This document shows, one piece after another, positions 1-6,951 of a stretch of DNA of 24,220 nucleotides (position 1 is its first letter; each line of letters starts with the position of its first letter). This stretch comes from a virus: IMG/VR virus record IMGVR_UViG_3300022066_000003, positions 1-24,220 of that record, one strand, 5' to 3'. The translations under genes and the position numbers were made by a program. Below the pieces are notes generated by a model. That model searched no databases. It worked only from the letters and a program-made list of their open reading frames with translations, and was not told where the DNA came from.

Positions 1-142
1 GATTATTCATAGCGTTACGAGACTGAATGTTTTGTGTCAGATTAGCAACATTTTCATCTTGCATATCTTCCTCAAAAACTATGGTTGGTGGACCATCTGT
101 TTTATCAATTTGTAAAACAGGTGGCTTTTCGTTATCCGACAT
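1..142 (-). CDS. Start of an unknown acidic protein, cut by the window edge
   Basis: Only the first 47 codons lie in the window. The ATG at 142 is preceded by an excellent Shine-Dalgarno sequence (AAGGAGG, about five bases upstream), and the frame stays open to base 1. The visible peptide begins MSDNEKPPVLQIDKTDGPP and is acidic and polar, with no signal peptide, membrane segment or cysteine. It overlaps the end of the Cas4/RecB-like nuclease gene by 11 bases and so is probably translated with it in the early or DNA-metabolism operon. I do not recognise the family; too little is visible to suggest a function. The gene itself is well supported by its ribosome site and open frame. Confidence 0.75.
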   Translation of the reverse strand, partial: MSDNEKPPVLQIDKTDGPPTIVFEEDMQDENVANLTQNIQSRNAMNN

Positions 143-890
143 TTTTGCCTCCTTGATAAGTGTTATAAGTAGGGCATTGCTGTTGATATAAACAAAAACG
201 ACAATGCTCACCAAAGTTAAATTTTGGTTCTGGTTCTAAACATGCGTCAGCCGCAGGTTTTAAAAAATCGTAAGCCCAATTAACTAAATCTTCTACGCAA
301 GTTTCGTAGGTTTTAATTGGACCTTTTTTGTCTCTGCTTACAGGTTGCACAATAGTAAGTTTTACTTTTGCGTTTTCGTAAGGGTATCTATCAAGTATGC
401 CTAAAGCATAAATCTTGAGCTGTAAGTTATTAGGATTTACAGGCCAAGCGCCTGTCTTTAAATCTATTATCTCTATTTCTTTTTCTGTAATGATGGCACA
501 GTCAAGCGTACCCCAAAGGTGTGGGTTTATCTCCTCCAGGGTAACTTGTTCTTCAATTAATCTTTTACCGCCTAACTCTTCGTGGCGTTGCAATATGTAA
601 TCTGCGTATTGTTTAGCCATACCCAACATTTCATCGTCAACAATAACTTCTATTTTTTCATCATCTTCTTCTATGACTGTAGTAAATGTTTTGCCTGCGT
701 AGTGATCTTCTATAGAAGAATCTTTAAGTTGGTCTTTTAGAACCTTTTCTGCCATTTCGTGGATCAAAGTACCACGCTCCGCAGGGTAGCTTGTTCTATA
801 CGGAGATCCTTGCGACATGACAGGAGACGCTGGACACTTGGTCCAACGCTCCGCCGCCGAAGGGGAAAGTAAAGCGTGTCTACTCGGCAT
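132..890 (-). CDS. DUF2800-type PD-(D/E)XK nuclease, Cas4/RecB-like with iron-sulfur cysteines
   Basis: A predicted single-strand DNA exonuclease of the RecB/Cas4 fold (252 aa), probably used in phage DNA replication or recombination. Visible motifs, numbered from the ATG at 890: a Cys in WTKCP (19), RGTLIHE with the motif-I His (about 44), GTLD with a metal-binding Asp (130), IDLKTG with the Asp-x-Lys pair (143 and 145), and QLKIY, the RecB QxxxY element (157-161). The C-terminal HCRFCLYQQQCP gives three cysteines which, with Cys19, form the four-cysteine iron-sulfur pattern of Cas4 and AddB. A TTG at 899 could be an alternative start, but the ATG at 890 gives the family-like SPSAAERW beginning; the AGAGG site lies 12 bases upstream, somewhat far. 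It overlaps the excisionase-like gene. Family assignment is firm, the role inferred. Confidence 0.85.
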   Translation of the reverse strand: MPSRHALLSPSAAERWTKCPASPVMSQGSPYRTSYPAERGTLIHEMAEKVLKDQLKDSSIEDHYAGKTFTTVIEEDDEKIEVIVDDEMLGMAKQYADYILQRHEELGGKRLIEEQVTLEEINPHLWGTLDCAIITEKEIEIIDLKTGAWPVNPNNLQLKIYALGILDRYPYENAKVKLTIVQPVSRDKKGPIKTYETCVEDLVNWAYDFLKPAADACLEPEPKFNFGEHCRFCLYQQQCPTYNTYQGGKNVG

Positions 891-1080
891 TTGGGTCAAT
901 GACCTCTGAATTTATAAAGGCTTGTATGTCTTGTTTGTCGTACAAGATTTTACCGCCTACTTTTCTGTAACGTGGACCTTTATTTAAGCCGCGCCAATTC
1001 TCTAATGTTCTATGCGACATCTTGAGTATTCTGGCCAACTCTTTGGTCGTTACTAAATCTAGATTTTCTGTGGTTTCCAT
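880..1080 (-). CDS. xis: Excisionase-like helix-turn-helix protein (AlpA/Xis, HTH_17 type)
   Basis: A 66-residue winged helix-turn-helix protein of the MerR/AlpA/excisionase kind. Residues 9-33 (LVTTKELARILKMSHRTLEN region) form the helix-turn-helix, followed by the wing-like KGPRYRKVGGKILY and the DIQAFI helix typical of HTH_17 proteins. Such proteins bind DNA near phage attachment sites and steer the integrase towards excision, or act as transcription regulators. AGGAG precedes the ATG by five bases. It is divergent from the plus-strand regulator at 1140, and the two share a 59-base control region with a perfect inverted repeat. It overlaps the downstream nuclease gene and may be co-transcribed with it, which would tie excision to replication. 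Whether it is excisionase, activator or both cannot be settled from sequence. Confidence 0.8.
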   Translation of the reverse strand: METTENLDLVTTKELARILKMSHRTLENWRGLNKGPRYRKVGGKILYDKQDIQAFINSEVIDPNAE

Positions 1081-1103
1081 ATTTCTCCTGTTTCTACTAA
1101 AAT
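1074..1103 (+). promoter_or_regulatory. Candidate sigma-70 promoter for the plus-strand regulator
   Basis: TTTCCA (1074-1079), an 18-base spacer and TAAAAT (1098-1103) point towards the plus-strand gene. Each box is a partial match to consensus (4/6 and 5/6). Transcription would begin near 1110, inside the inverted repeat at 1107-1131. Its -10 box overlaps the opposing -10 box at 1101-1106. Confidence 0.4.
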
Positions 1104-1129
1104 ATACCTTTATTTATTATGAAAATAAA
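1101..1129 (-). promoter_or_regulatory. Candidate sigma-70 promoter for the excisionase-like gene
   Basis: Read on the minus strand, TTTATT (1124-1129), a 17-base spacer and TATATT (1101-1106) lie 20-50 bases upstream of the excisionase-like ATG. The -10 box is good, the -35 box weak. The inverted repeat at 1107-1131 covers the spacer and the -35 box, a geometry suited to repression. Confidence 0.4.
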
Positions 1130-1131
1130 GG
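1107..1131. promoter_or_regulatory. Perfect 9-bp inverted repeat, candidate operator between divergent genes
   Basis: The arms CCTTTATTT (1107-1115) and AAATAAAGG (1123-1131) are exact reverse complements around the 7-base spacer ATTATGA. The element sits between the divergent excisionase-like and plus-strand regulator genes. It covers the likely -35 and spacer of the first and the transcription start and ribosome site (AAAGG) of the second. A dimeric regulator binding here could control both directions. As RNA it could also form a weak AU-rich hairpin over the ribosome site. Confidence 0.6.
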
Positions 1132-1139
1132 CAACTAAA

Positions 1140-1355
1140 ATGGTAGGTAAAATTTTAAGCGACTTTGATGACCCAATAATGCTTCGTAATAATAGAAAGC
1201 CTGTCTGGATTAATAGGTATCTAAACGAAGATTTATTAAAGTTTGCTGAGTCGCAAGGTAAAGACCCAAGAGACGTAGCTGAGTATCTAATCTCAGTAGG
1301 TCTCAATTCATCTGAGCGCAACCAAAACATCATATTTGATTTCGAAAATCTGTAG
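1140..1355 (+). CDS. Predicted ribbon-helix-helix regulator, the only plus-strand gene
   Basis: A small protein of 71 residues from the ATG at 1140. I chose this start because AAAGG lies eight bases upstream; an in-frame ATG at 1119 has no ribosome site. The core reads as one strand (PVWINRYL), a helix (NEDLLKFAESQG), a turn (KDPRD) and a second helix (VAEYLISVGLN). This is the strand-helix-helix order of Arc/CopG ribbon-helix-helix repressors, which dimerise and bind inverted repeats through the strand. The inverted repeat just upstream is therefore its likely operator. The gene is divergent from the excisionase-like gene and converges on the integrase, overlapping its 3' end by 26 bases. 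The fold call is by pattern only; the gene's reality is supported by its ribosome site and sensible composition. Confidence 0.65.
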   Translation: MVGKILSDFDDPIMLRNNRKPVWINRYLNEDLLKFAESQGKDPRDVAEYLISVGLNSSERNQNIIFDFENL

Positions 1356-2196
1356 GTTGCAACAGAGCTTCTATATGCTCGCTCACTAGCGCAGCAGACT
1401 CAATAGCCTTGTCCTTATGTATATGTGCATACCGCGCAGTCGTCTTTTGATCTTTATGTCCAAGCAAATGACCAACTTGCGCTAACGGTAATTTTTGTAA
1501 ACTAAACGACGCGAAAGTATGACGTAAGTCGTGCAGTCTAAACTCTTCTATACCAAGTGTTTTTCTGATTTTATCCCACGCTCTCCGAGGCGCTTGAATG
1601 TTAAATATTCTCTCGCCCTCCTGCGCCTTGCGATTGATTATATCCAGGGCGCGTTCACTTAAATGTATAACTCTTTCCTCGCCGTACTGATCCGTTTTAT
1701 GCTCGCTCAAAACAAGCATATTACCTTGTAAGTCCGTCCACTTAGCTTTTGCAATCTCACCGCATCTAGCTCCTGTTAAAAGCAGTAGCCAGATAAAATC
1801 TACAGATTCTTGATAGCGTTTGTTTTTGTATAACAAGTCGAGTTGTTCTTTGACTTGAATGAGTTGTTCGCTTGTTAGGTATAGCTTTCTTTTGTTTTCT
1901 TTGTTCTTTGCAATGTGTGTCGCAGGATTGCTTTCAACCAAGCTAAGTGTGATAGCCAGATTAAACATAGATCTAAGCAACGTTAATACTTTATTAGCTT
2001 GTGCAGGCGCTTTCTCTGACAAACTGAAATGCAGTTTGGCTATGTCGCCTCTAACAACTTTGTTGAGTTTTTTCTGGCCCAATGGACCTGCAATGTATTT
2101 ATGGTAAATCCTATTTAGTTCTTTGATTGTCTTTGTTTTACGTCTAGCGCAATCCTGTTGATAAAGATTGTGTAAATCGTTGATACTTTCGTGCAT
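1330..2196 (-). CDS. int: Tyrosine recombinase, phage integrase
   Basis: A site-specific tyrosine recombinase (288 aa) that would insert and remove the phage genome at an attachment site. The catalytic set is complete: R144 in TGARCGEI, K167 in EHKTDQ, H222 and R225 in RLHDLRHTFAS, H247 in LLGHKD and the nucleophile Y256 in TARYAH. Residues about 5-95 form the SAM-like core-binding domain. An in-frame stop directly precedes the ATG, so no N-terminal extension exists. The protein is shorter than the roughly 400-residue P4-type integrases and appears to lack most of the N-terminal arm-binding region. GGAG lies seven bases before the start, and a good promoter overlaps the end of the nuclease gene upstream. 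Its 3' end overlaps the opposing regulator gene. Confidence 0.95.
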   Translation of the reverse strand: MHESINDLHNLYQQDCARRKTKTIKELNRIYHKYIAGPLGQKKLNKVVRGDIAKLHFSLSEKAPAQANKVLTLLRSMFNLAITLSLVESNPATHIAKNKENKRKLYLTSEQLIQVKEQLDLLYKNKRYQESVDFIWLLLLTGARCGEIAKAKWTDLQGNMLVLSEHKTDQYGEERVIHLSERALDIINRKAQEGERIFNIQAPRRAWDKIRKTLGIEEFRLHDLRHTFASFSLQKLPLAQVGHLLGHKDQKTTARYAHIHKDKAIESAALVSEHIEALLQPTDFRNQI

Positions 2197-2221
2197 TTAT
2201 TTCTCCAAAAATGTACTGCAA

Positions 2222-2250
2222 AGTATAGGATAGTAGTCTTAATAATTCAA
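2222..2250 (-). promoter_or_regulatory. Sigma-70-like promoter for the integrase
   Basis: On the minus strand, TTGAAT (2245-2250), an exact 17-base spacer and TATACT (2222-2227) precede the integrase ATG by about 25 bases. This is the best promoter match seen in the window. The -35 box is built into the last codons of the nuclease gene (Leu-Asn), so the integrase can be expressed independently of the late operon. Confidence 0.6.
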
Positions 2251-2643
2251 CTCTTTTATTGCTTGATGAAACGTAGCCAATGAATCTGCGTTTTTCATAA
2301 CATCTTCTTCTACGCGTGCTTCTCTTTTGTTGACACCAAAAGGCATAAAAATTACGTTGTTATATTGCTTTGAATATAAAGCGTAGATATCTATTGCGCC
2401 TTCTTCAAAGTGTCTGTTTTTGGTGTGCGAGCCTCGGCGTAAGTCAAATCGCCATTTGCTGTGATTCTTTTCTTTCTTAGTTTTTGACTTTACCTGGCAT
2501 TTATATAATTTATCTTCAAAGTCAAAAATTATATCTGCCTCTGCGCCATGCGGAACAATAATTACTGTGTCTGAAACAAGGGCTAAAACGCTGGCAGTAA
2601 AATATTCTCCGCTTCTGCCTAGTCGTTCTGTGACGCGGCCCAT
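2239..2643 (-). CDS. Small PD-(D/E)XK endonuclease-like protein
   Basis: A 134-residue protein with the core of a PD-(D/E)XK nuclease. E13 lies in GRSGEYF, D37 in GAEADIIFDF, and Q50-V51-K52 in LYKCQVKSKT. This E...D...QxK pattern with a hydrophobic strand on each side is typical of the PDDEXK_5 and archaeal Holliday-junction-resolvase-like groups. A basic stretch follows (55-75) and could contact DNA. The predicted activity is metal-dependent cleavage of DNA, perhaps branched DNA or host or rival DNA. It lies between the ejection-protein genes and the integrase, nine bases after the 663-residue gene, with no clear ribosome site. Its position at the end of the late operon resembles an accessory cargo gene. 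The fold is fairly secure, the target unknown. Confidence 0.75.
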   Translation of the reverse strand: MGRVTERLGRSGEYFTASVLALVSDTVIIVPHGAEADIIFDFEDKLYKCQVKSKTKKEKNHSKWRFDLRRGSHTKNRHFEEGAIDIYALYSKQYNNVIFMPFGVNKREARVEEDVMKNADSLATFHQAIKELNY

Positions 2644-2652
2644 AGTTCTAAA

Positions 2653-4644
2653 TCATTGTTGTTGCTTTAACTTTTCTAACAAGACTTCCATGCTTGGAGC
2701 TTGTATGCTTGGAGTTTGACCGCCAGGTATGTTAGCTCCTACCGCTATAACTTGCGGACTTATTGGAGCCTTAATAATACTTTCAAAACCTTTAGGAATA
2801 TAATCTTTTAAGATGCCTTTGAAAGTTTTTTTATTAGACAATTCTTTTGCTATTTTTTCTAAAGATTTAGGGTTAGTCTCTAATAAAATTCTTGTTAATT
2901 CATTTGCCGCTGCTTTAGCAGCTCTTTCTTGTAATTCTGGATTGTCTGCTTTTAACATACTGTAAATAAAACCTACTGGACTTAAATTTTGAATATCGCT
3001 AGGCTTTACCAAACCTTTTATTTCAGATACAGCTTCTTGTCTGCCAGCAGTTGCGCTGTTTCCTACTATTAAATTAGAAGTATCTTTAATTTGTATTTCA
3101 TCTTCTAAATTACTAATAAATTTTTTAAATTTCTTCTCGCCAGCTGCACCAGGCTCAAAAGTTTCTCTAAGTAATTTTCTGCTTCTGGGTGTTTTTATGA
3201 TGTTAAAAGCTAAATTTGCGCCTCTACCATCAAAAGCAATAGATTTTTCCATTTTTTCAACTATGTTATTTAAAACTCCATTTCTAAAAGCTTCTAACTC
3301 AGATTTAGACATAGCAGCTATTTCTTCTGAAATTTCTTCTATGTTTTGTTTTGGTGCGTCAAACTTTCTTCCAAGTTCTAATTTATCCATAATAGCTGTT
3401 TTTCCAGACCATTCATTTCTAGATGCTTTATACGTTTTATTGTATTTATCTATGTAATTTAAAAAATCATTTTTAGTTGCTTTTTGTAAATTTAATTCTG
3501 TTGCGCCAACGCCGCTTAGTGGAGATCTGCCAGTATAAATAGTATCGTCTAAACTCATTTTCATCCAATGGAGAAGTTTTGTATCTACTGCTGTTATTAA
3601 ATTTCCATCTTCTGTATACATTTTTCCATTTTTTAAATTGATTCTTGGTAATGCAACATTTTTTTCTGCGGCCATTTTGTAAGCTTTTTTGAAAGCTGCT
3701 TGCACGCTTGGTCTATTAAATAAATCTACAAATTCATCTGTAACAGGTATTTTTTTTTCAAAAGCTTTTTTGTATAACAATTTACCAGCCTCTGATCTAG
3801 CAGATTCTAATGCTTTGTATGTATCAAAATAAGATGCGTTAGATCCAAAAGACTCTTGTAAATCTGATGTTATTCTCGACAACATTCCTTCATTTCTTTG
3901 TCTAAGAAAATCTTGCGCTTGTTTTTTCCCTGGGCCAGGTAAAACATTAACAGCGTCTAAGTAAGCTCTAGTGTTTGGCCCAATATCTGCTAAAGAATAA
4001 TTTTTACCGCCTCTGTCTGTAATATATTTTATTGCAGAGTTTATATCTGTTTTGTCGTATTCTAACGCTTCCTTTACTAATTTTTGCGCTGCATCTTTAC
4101 CCATTTTTTCTGGTTTTTGAAAAGATGCTTTGACTTCTTTAGCGACTCTAGCTACAGGTCTTGCAATTAATTGTGTTGCAGCGCCTCCTACAGTAGATAA
4201 CGCTCCTGTTCCTAATGCAGGACCAATTCTTTCTGTTGTCCCTTCTGCGCCACCTGCGCCGTAAGCTAATCCAGATAAACCAGCTCTAGCTGCGGTAACT
4301 CCGATTCCTGTTGCAGAAACTGGAGTAGTTGCGCCTGCGGTAAAAAGAGCTGGAATAGCAGCTCCACCAATTTCTGCCGCTAAAGCTGCGCCTGGTCGTT
4401 CTTCTTGAACTTGTTCAAAAGCAGCCCTTTCTAATTCTCTGCCCTGTTGTGGTGTTATGCCGCCAGGCAATATGCCTCTAGCAGTACCAACTATTTCATC
4501 TAAAAATCTAAAAGTTAAACCTTGTCCAGCAGCTGCTGGCAAACCGCTTATTACAGGAAATTTGTAATTATTTATATCTTTAGTATCGCCGCCAAGATAT
4601 AAGGCAGGACCTTTTTTTGAATTAATAATGTCGCCAGGCTTCAT
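2653..4644 (-). CDS. Large internal virion (DNA ejection) protein, P22 gp16-like
   Basis: A 663-residue protein, third and largest of three consecutive ejection-type genes. Residues about 85-163 are rich in Ala and Gly and hydrophobic (EIGGAAIPALFTAGATTPVS and what follows), the kind of stretch thought to enter the host membrane when P22-like ejection proteins leave the particle. The rest is Lys/Glu-rich and helical, with a Pro-rich tail (PGGQTPSIQAPSM) and a C-terminal KLKQQQ. It follows the 294-residue gene through a TAATG overlap, so translation is coupled. Size, membrane-active glycine zone, place after the tail hub and grouping with two others support an internal virion protein that helps carry DNA across the envelope. 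No enzymatic motif such as a transglycosylase was found. The detailed family is not recognised. Confidence 0.7.
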   Translation of the reverse strand: MKPGDIINSKKGPALYLGGDTKDINNYKFPVISGLPAAAGQGLTFRFLDEIVGTARGILPGGITPQQGRELERAAFEQVQEERPGAALAAEIGGAAIPALFTAGATTPVSATGIGVTAARAGLSGLAYGAGGAEGTTERIGPALGTGALSTVGGAATQLIARPVARVAKEVKASFQKPEKMGKDAAQKLVKEALEYDKTDINSAIKYITDRGGKNYSLADIGPNTRAYLDAVNVLPGPGKKQAQDFLRQRNEGMLSRITSDLQESFGSNASYFDTYKALESARSEAGKLLYKKAFEKKIPVTDEFVDLFNRPSVQAAFKKAYKMAAEKNVALPRINLKNGKMYTEDGNLITAVDTKLLHWMKMSLDDTIYTGRSPLSGVGATELNLQKATKNDFLNYIDKYNKTYKASRNEWSGKTAIMDKLELGRKFDAPKQNIEEISEEIAAMSKSELEAFRNGVLNNIVEKMEKSIAFDGRGANLAFNIIKTPRSRKLLRETFEPGAAGEKKFKKFISNLEDEIQIKDTSNLIVGNSATAGRQEAVSEIKGLVKPSDIQNLSPVGFIYSMLKADNPELQERAAKAAANELTRILLETNPKSLEKIAKELSNKKTFKGILKDYIPKGFESIIKAPISPQVIAVGANIPGGQTPSIQAPSMEVLLEKLKQQQ

Positions 4645-5528
4645 TACAAACCTACAGGTAATTCTTCATTTGAAGTATCAACAAAATCTCCTTCATTAAT
4701 TTTTTTTGCAGCTTCTCTTTCTAATAAAGAATTATATTCTTCAATTAATGATTGTGCGTTATACAGTTGTGGATTGTTCAACATGTGCGTCTGAAATGCT
4801 ACATTTCTATCTATTTCTGTTTTATCTTCATTTTCTGGGCTTGTATAAAATGCGTTGTCAAAACCATGAGAGTCTATAGCTCTTAAATTTGATAGTCTAA
4901 GTGCTTTCAACATTAATTTGTTACCCTCTACAGATTTGCCTAACTCTGGCGCTCCTTTTACAACAAAGTCTAAATCTTTATCTGTTGGATTGACACCAAG
5001 CTCTTTAACTAAAGGAAGAATTAATTTATTCGATCCAGCTGCAAAAGATTCTGCTCCTGCAATGTCTCCAACTTTAAAATCAGGACCAAGTAATGTTTGT
5101 CCTATTCTGTTTAATTGTAGGCCTAAAGAAGCACCAAAACCAGTTCGCAATCCTTGGTCTAAAATATTTTCTAAATTATCTAAATTTATATTAGATGCTT
5201 GCGCCGACGTAGCTAAATCGTACCTATCTTCATACTTTTTAGCACCCAACTCTTGAAATCCTTTTTCTCCAAAATCTATTTTAGTTGCTCCTGCTTTTCG
5301 TTTTGCTTGTAAAAACTCTCCAAATTCAGGATATTGTCTAGCCAATAAAAACTCTTCAAAAGCAGCTGGGCCTTTTTGTCTTTTAGGCTGTTGCATTTCT
5401 AATAAAGCATTTAGCCTACTTGGATCGCCCATCATAGCTTCTGTTCTAGCTAAATTTGTAGCGTATCTTTGTTGGTATTCGCCCAATCCTTGTGCTAATT
5501 CTTGTAAATCTTGTTTTCCTATGCTCAT
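4644..5528 (-). CDS. Internal virion / DNA ejection-type protein (294 aa)
   Basis: A largely helical, soluble protein of 294 residues, second of the three ejection-type genes. The N-terminal 60 residues are Gln/Glu/Leu-rich (YQQRYATNLARTEAMMGD). A central section (about 130-215) with GAESFAAGSNKLILPLVKEL followed by a helical stretch is its most distinctive part and recalls, from memory, ejection proteins of other podoviruses. No membrane segment or catalytic motif is visible. It shares its stop region with the 663-residue gene by a TAATG overlap and follows the 344-residue gene with a seven-base gap. The assignment rests mainly on position and composition, since P22-like phages place three such genes after the tail-hub genes. 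Confidence 0.6.
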   Translation of the reverse strand: MSIGKQDLQELAQGLGEYQQRYATNLARTEAMMGDPSRLNALLEMQQPKRQKGPAAFEEFLLARQYPEFGEFLQAKRKAGATKIDFGEKGFQELGAKKYEDRYDLATSAQASNINLDNLENILDQGLRTGFGASLGLQLNRIGQTLLGPDFKVGDIAGAESFAAGSNKLILPLVKELGVNPTDKDLDFVVKGAPELGKSVEGNKLMLKALRLSNLRAIDSHGFDNAFYTSPENEDKTEIDRNVAFQTHMLNNPQLYNAQSLIEEYNSLLEREAAKKINEGDFVDTSNEELPVGL

Positions 5529-5535
5529 GTAAAAC

Positions 5536-6570
5536 CTACATCATTTGACCGTAATTATCTTCTGGTAATAAAGACCCTATCGAGCCAAATGCTCTTTGTA
5601 ATCCTCCTAAACCGCTAAGAATTCTATCTTGCGTACCTAATCTTTCTGACCCTGTTTCTGTAAAACCAGAGCGCATACCGCTTGTTGCTCCACTTAATAA
5701 ACCAAGCTGTTGAGAAGGATATTGCAACGCTCTTTCAAATTCACCTCTAGCAGCGCCAAGAGCTTGTTGTTGAAGCGCTTGTTGTAGACCACCAATACCT
5801 AATAAACCAGCCAATGTTTGTTGTTGCGCTCTTTCTTGACCGCCTAATAAACCTGCTTGAAATTGTTGTTGTGATAAGCCTGCCGCAGCTCTTCGTCTAG
5901 CTGCTTCGGCTTCACCAGAGATATCAAACTCTTGCGCTCTAACGTCTCTTAAAATATCAGCTTCAGCCATTCTTGCAGCTTGCTCAAAACCTCTTTGTCT
6001 CAAGTCTGCTGCTGTTCTAGCTTTCTGCTCAACATACGGCCTGGTTGCTTCGCCTTCTAATATAGCAGACCTAGATCCACCAAAAGCGCCTGCTCTAATA
6101 GCTCTATCTTGCGCTCCACCTCTAGCAATATCTTCTTGCTTTTGAATGTCTTGCATTGCAAAATCAATAACTTGCTGTTGATAAGGCGATTGATAAGCGC
6201 CTAAATCAACGTCTAATAAAGATCTTGCTTGTATTCTTCTTGGGTCTGCAAACTGTGGCGCTTGTTGTTCTAATAATGATTGTCGAAAAGCGCCTGGATC
6301 AAATCTACCCGCTTGTTCAAATAAACCTCTTTGGCCTTCAAACGCTGTTAATTGGTCTGGCGTAAAGCCAGCAACCATTGGTCCTGTGTACGGAATAAAA
6401 GGTTGGTCTGCTAAACCTAAAGCTCTACCAAAAACTTCTTGTTGCCTAGCTTGTGTTGCTGGATCTAAAGCAGTTTCACTAACTGTTCTTCCTCCTTGAT
6501 CGCCTTTAAACGCTTGTGTAGCGCCAAGAAGATTAAATCCTGCTTCCATATAGGGTAATGCTTCTGCCAT
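5536..6570 (-). CDS. Ala/Gln-rich internal virion (DNA ejection) protein (344 aa)
   Basis: First of the three ejection-type genes. The protein is strongly enriched in Ala, Gln, Gly and Arg and should be almost wholly helical. The middle carries SPYQQQVIDFAMQDIQKQED and then GGAQDRAIRAGAFGGSRSA, a segment I recall as typical of podoviral injection proteins (P22 gp7/gp20-like). From residue about 190 to 275 is a long amphipathic, Ala/Gln-rich coiled coil with many GGL and GLL turns. The C-terminus is Gly/Ser/Leu-rich (LSGLGGLQRAFGSIGSLL). Its start lies at the stop codon of the GNAT-like gene, so translation is probably coupled. Its expected place is inside the capsid, released ahead of or with the genome. 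Confidence 0.7.
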   Translation of the reverse strand: MAEALPYMEAGFNLLGATQAFKGDQGGRTVSETALDPATQARQQEVFGRALGLADQPFIPYTGPMVAGFTPDQLTAFEGQRGLFEQAGRFDPGAFRQSLLEQQAPQFADPRRIQARSLLDVDLGAYQSPYQQQVIDFAMQDIQKQEDIARGGAQDRAIRAGAFGGSRSAILEGEATRPYVEQKARTAADLRQRGFEQAARMAEADILRDVRAQEFDISGEAEAARRRAAAGLSQQQFQAGLLGGQERAQQQTLAGLLGIGGLQQALQQQALGAARGEFERALQYPSQQLGLLSGATSGMRSGFTETGSERLGTQDRILSGLGGLQRAFGSIGSLLPEDNYGQMM

Positions 6571-6951
6571 CTATAAATCCTTTTTAATTAAATATTCTTT
6601 TTCAAAACCAAGATGTTTTAGTTTTCTAATCCATCCTTTTCTGCCACCACCGTATAAACGTTTTATACCGCCTCGGCGAGCAAAATCTTCTATATATGGT
6701 AACATTTCTTGCAATTCTTCGAAATCTCCACCACAAAATAATATGTTTAATCCTTTCACTTGGGGGAATAGAACAAACTGCGTAACTATAGCTGATCTTT
6801 CACCAGGCCATAAATGAAATAAACCTTCACGAATTTTATCTTCTATGTCGTCTATTGTATATGAATCTTGGTATTTGACCGCTTTTTCTATGTAAGGTTT
6901 ACAACGTTGCCATTGTTCCTGCCATTCAGGTAATTTAGTCACCTTTTGCAT
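6571..6951 (-). CDS. GNAT-fold-like phage protein of unknown role
   Basis: A 126-residue protein beginning MQKVTKLPEWQEQWQRCKPY. It resembles a family often found beside tail and ejection genes of podoviruses, sometimes labelled GNAT-like. An aromatic and acidic N-terminal helix region is followed by strands (AIVTQFVLFPQ, LNILFCGG), a long helix (EELQEMLPYIEDFARRGG) and a C-terminal RKGWIRKLKHLGFEKEYLI. The final LGFxxxY resembles the end of GNAT acetyltransferases. A complete acetyl-CoA loop (R/Q-x-x-G-x-G/A) is not evident, so it may be a structural descendant rather than an enzyme. It overlaps the preceding gene by 17 bases. It lies between tail and ejection genes, suggesting a part in particle assembly. 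Gene certain, function uncertain. Confidence 0.6.
   Translation of the reverse strand: MQKVTKLPEWQEQWQRCKPYIEKAVKYQDSYTIDDIEDKIREGLFHLWPGERSAIVTQFVLFPQVKGLNILFCGGDFEELQEMLPYIEDFARRGGIKRLYGGGRKGWIRKLKHLGFEKEYLIKKDL

Noticed and set aside
1097-1333. Minus-strand 78-codon frame with a hydrophobic end, opposite the plus-strand regulator
   Set aside because: It has no ribosome site, a Ser/Leu/Ile-rich composition typical of an antisense shadow, and it lies wholly across a plus-strand gene with a good ribosome site and RHH-like pattern.
2197-2238. Possible phage attachment site beside the integrase
   Set aside because: No tRNA 3' end, inverted core or direct repeat could be recognised; the space is used by a promoter.
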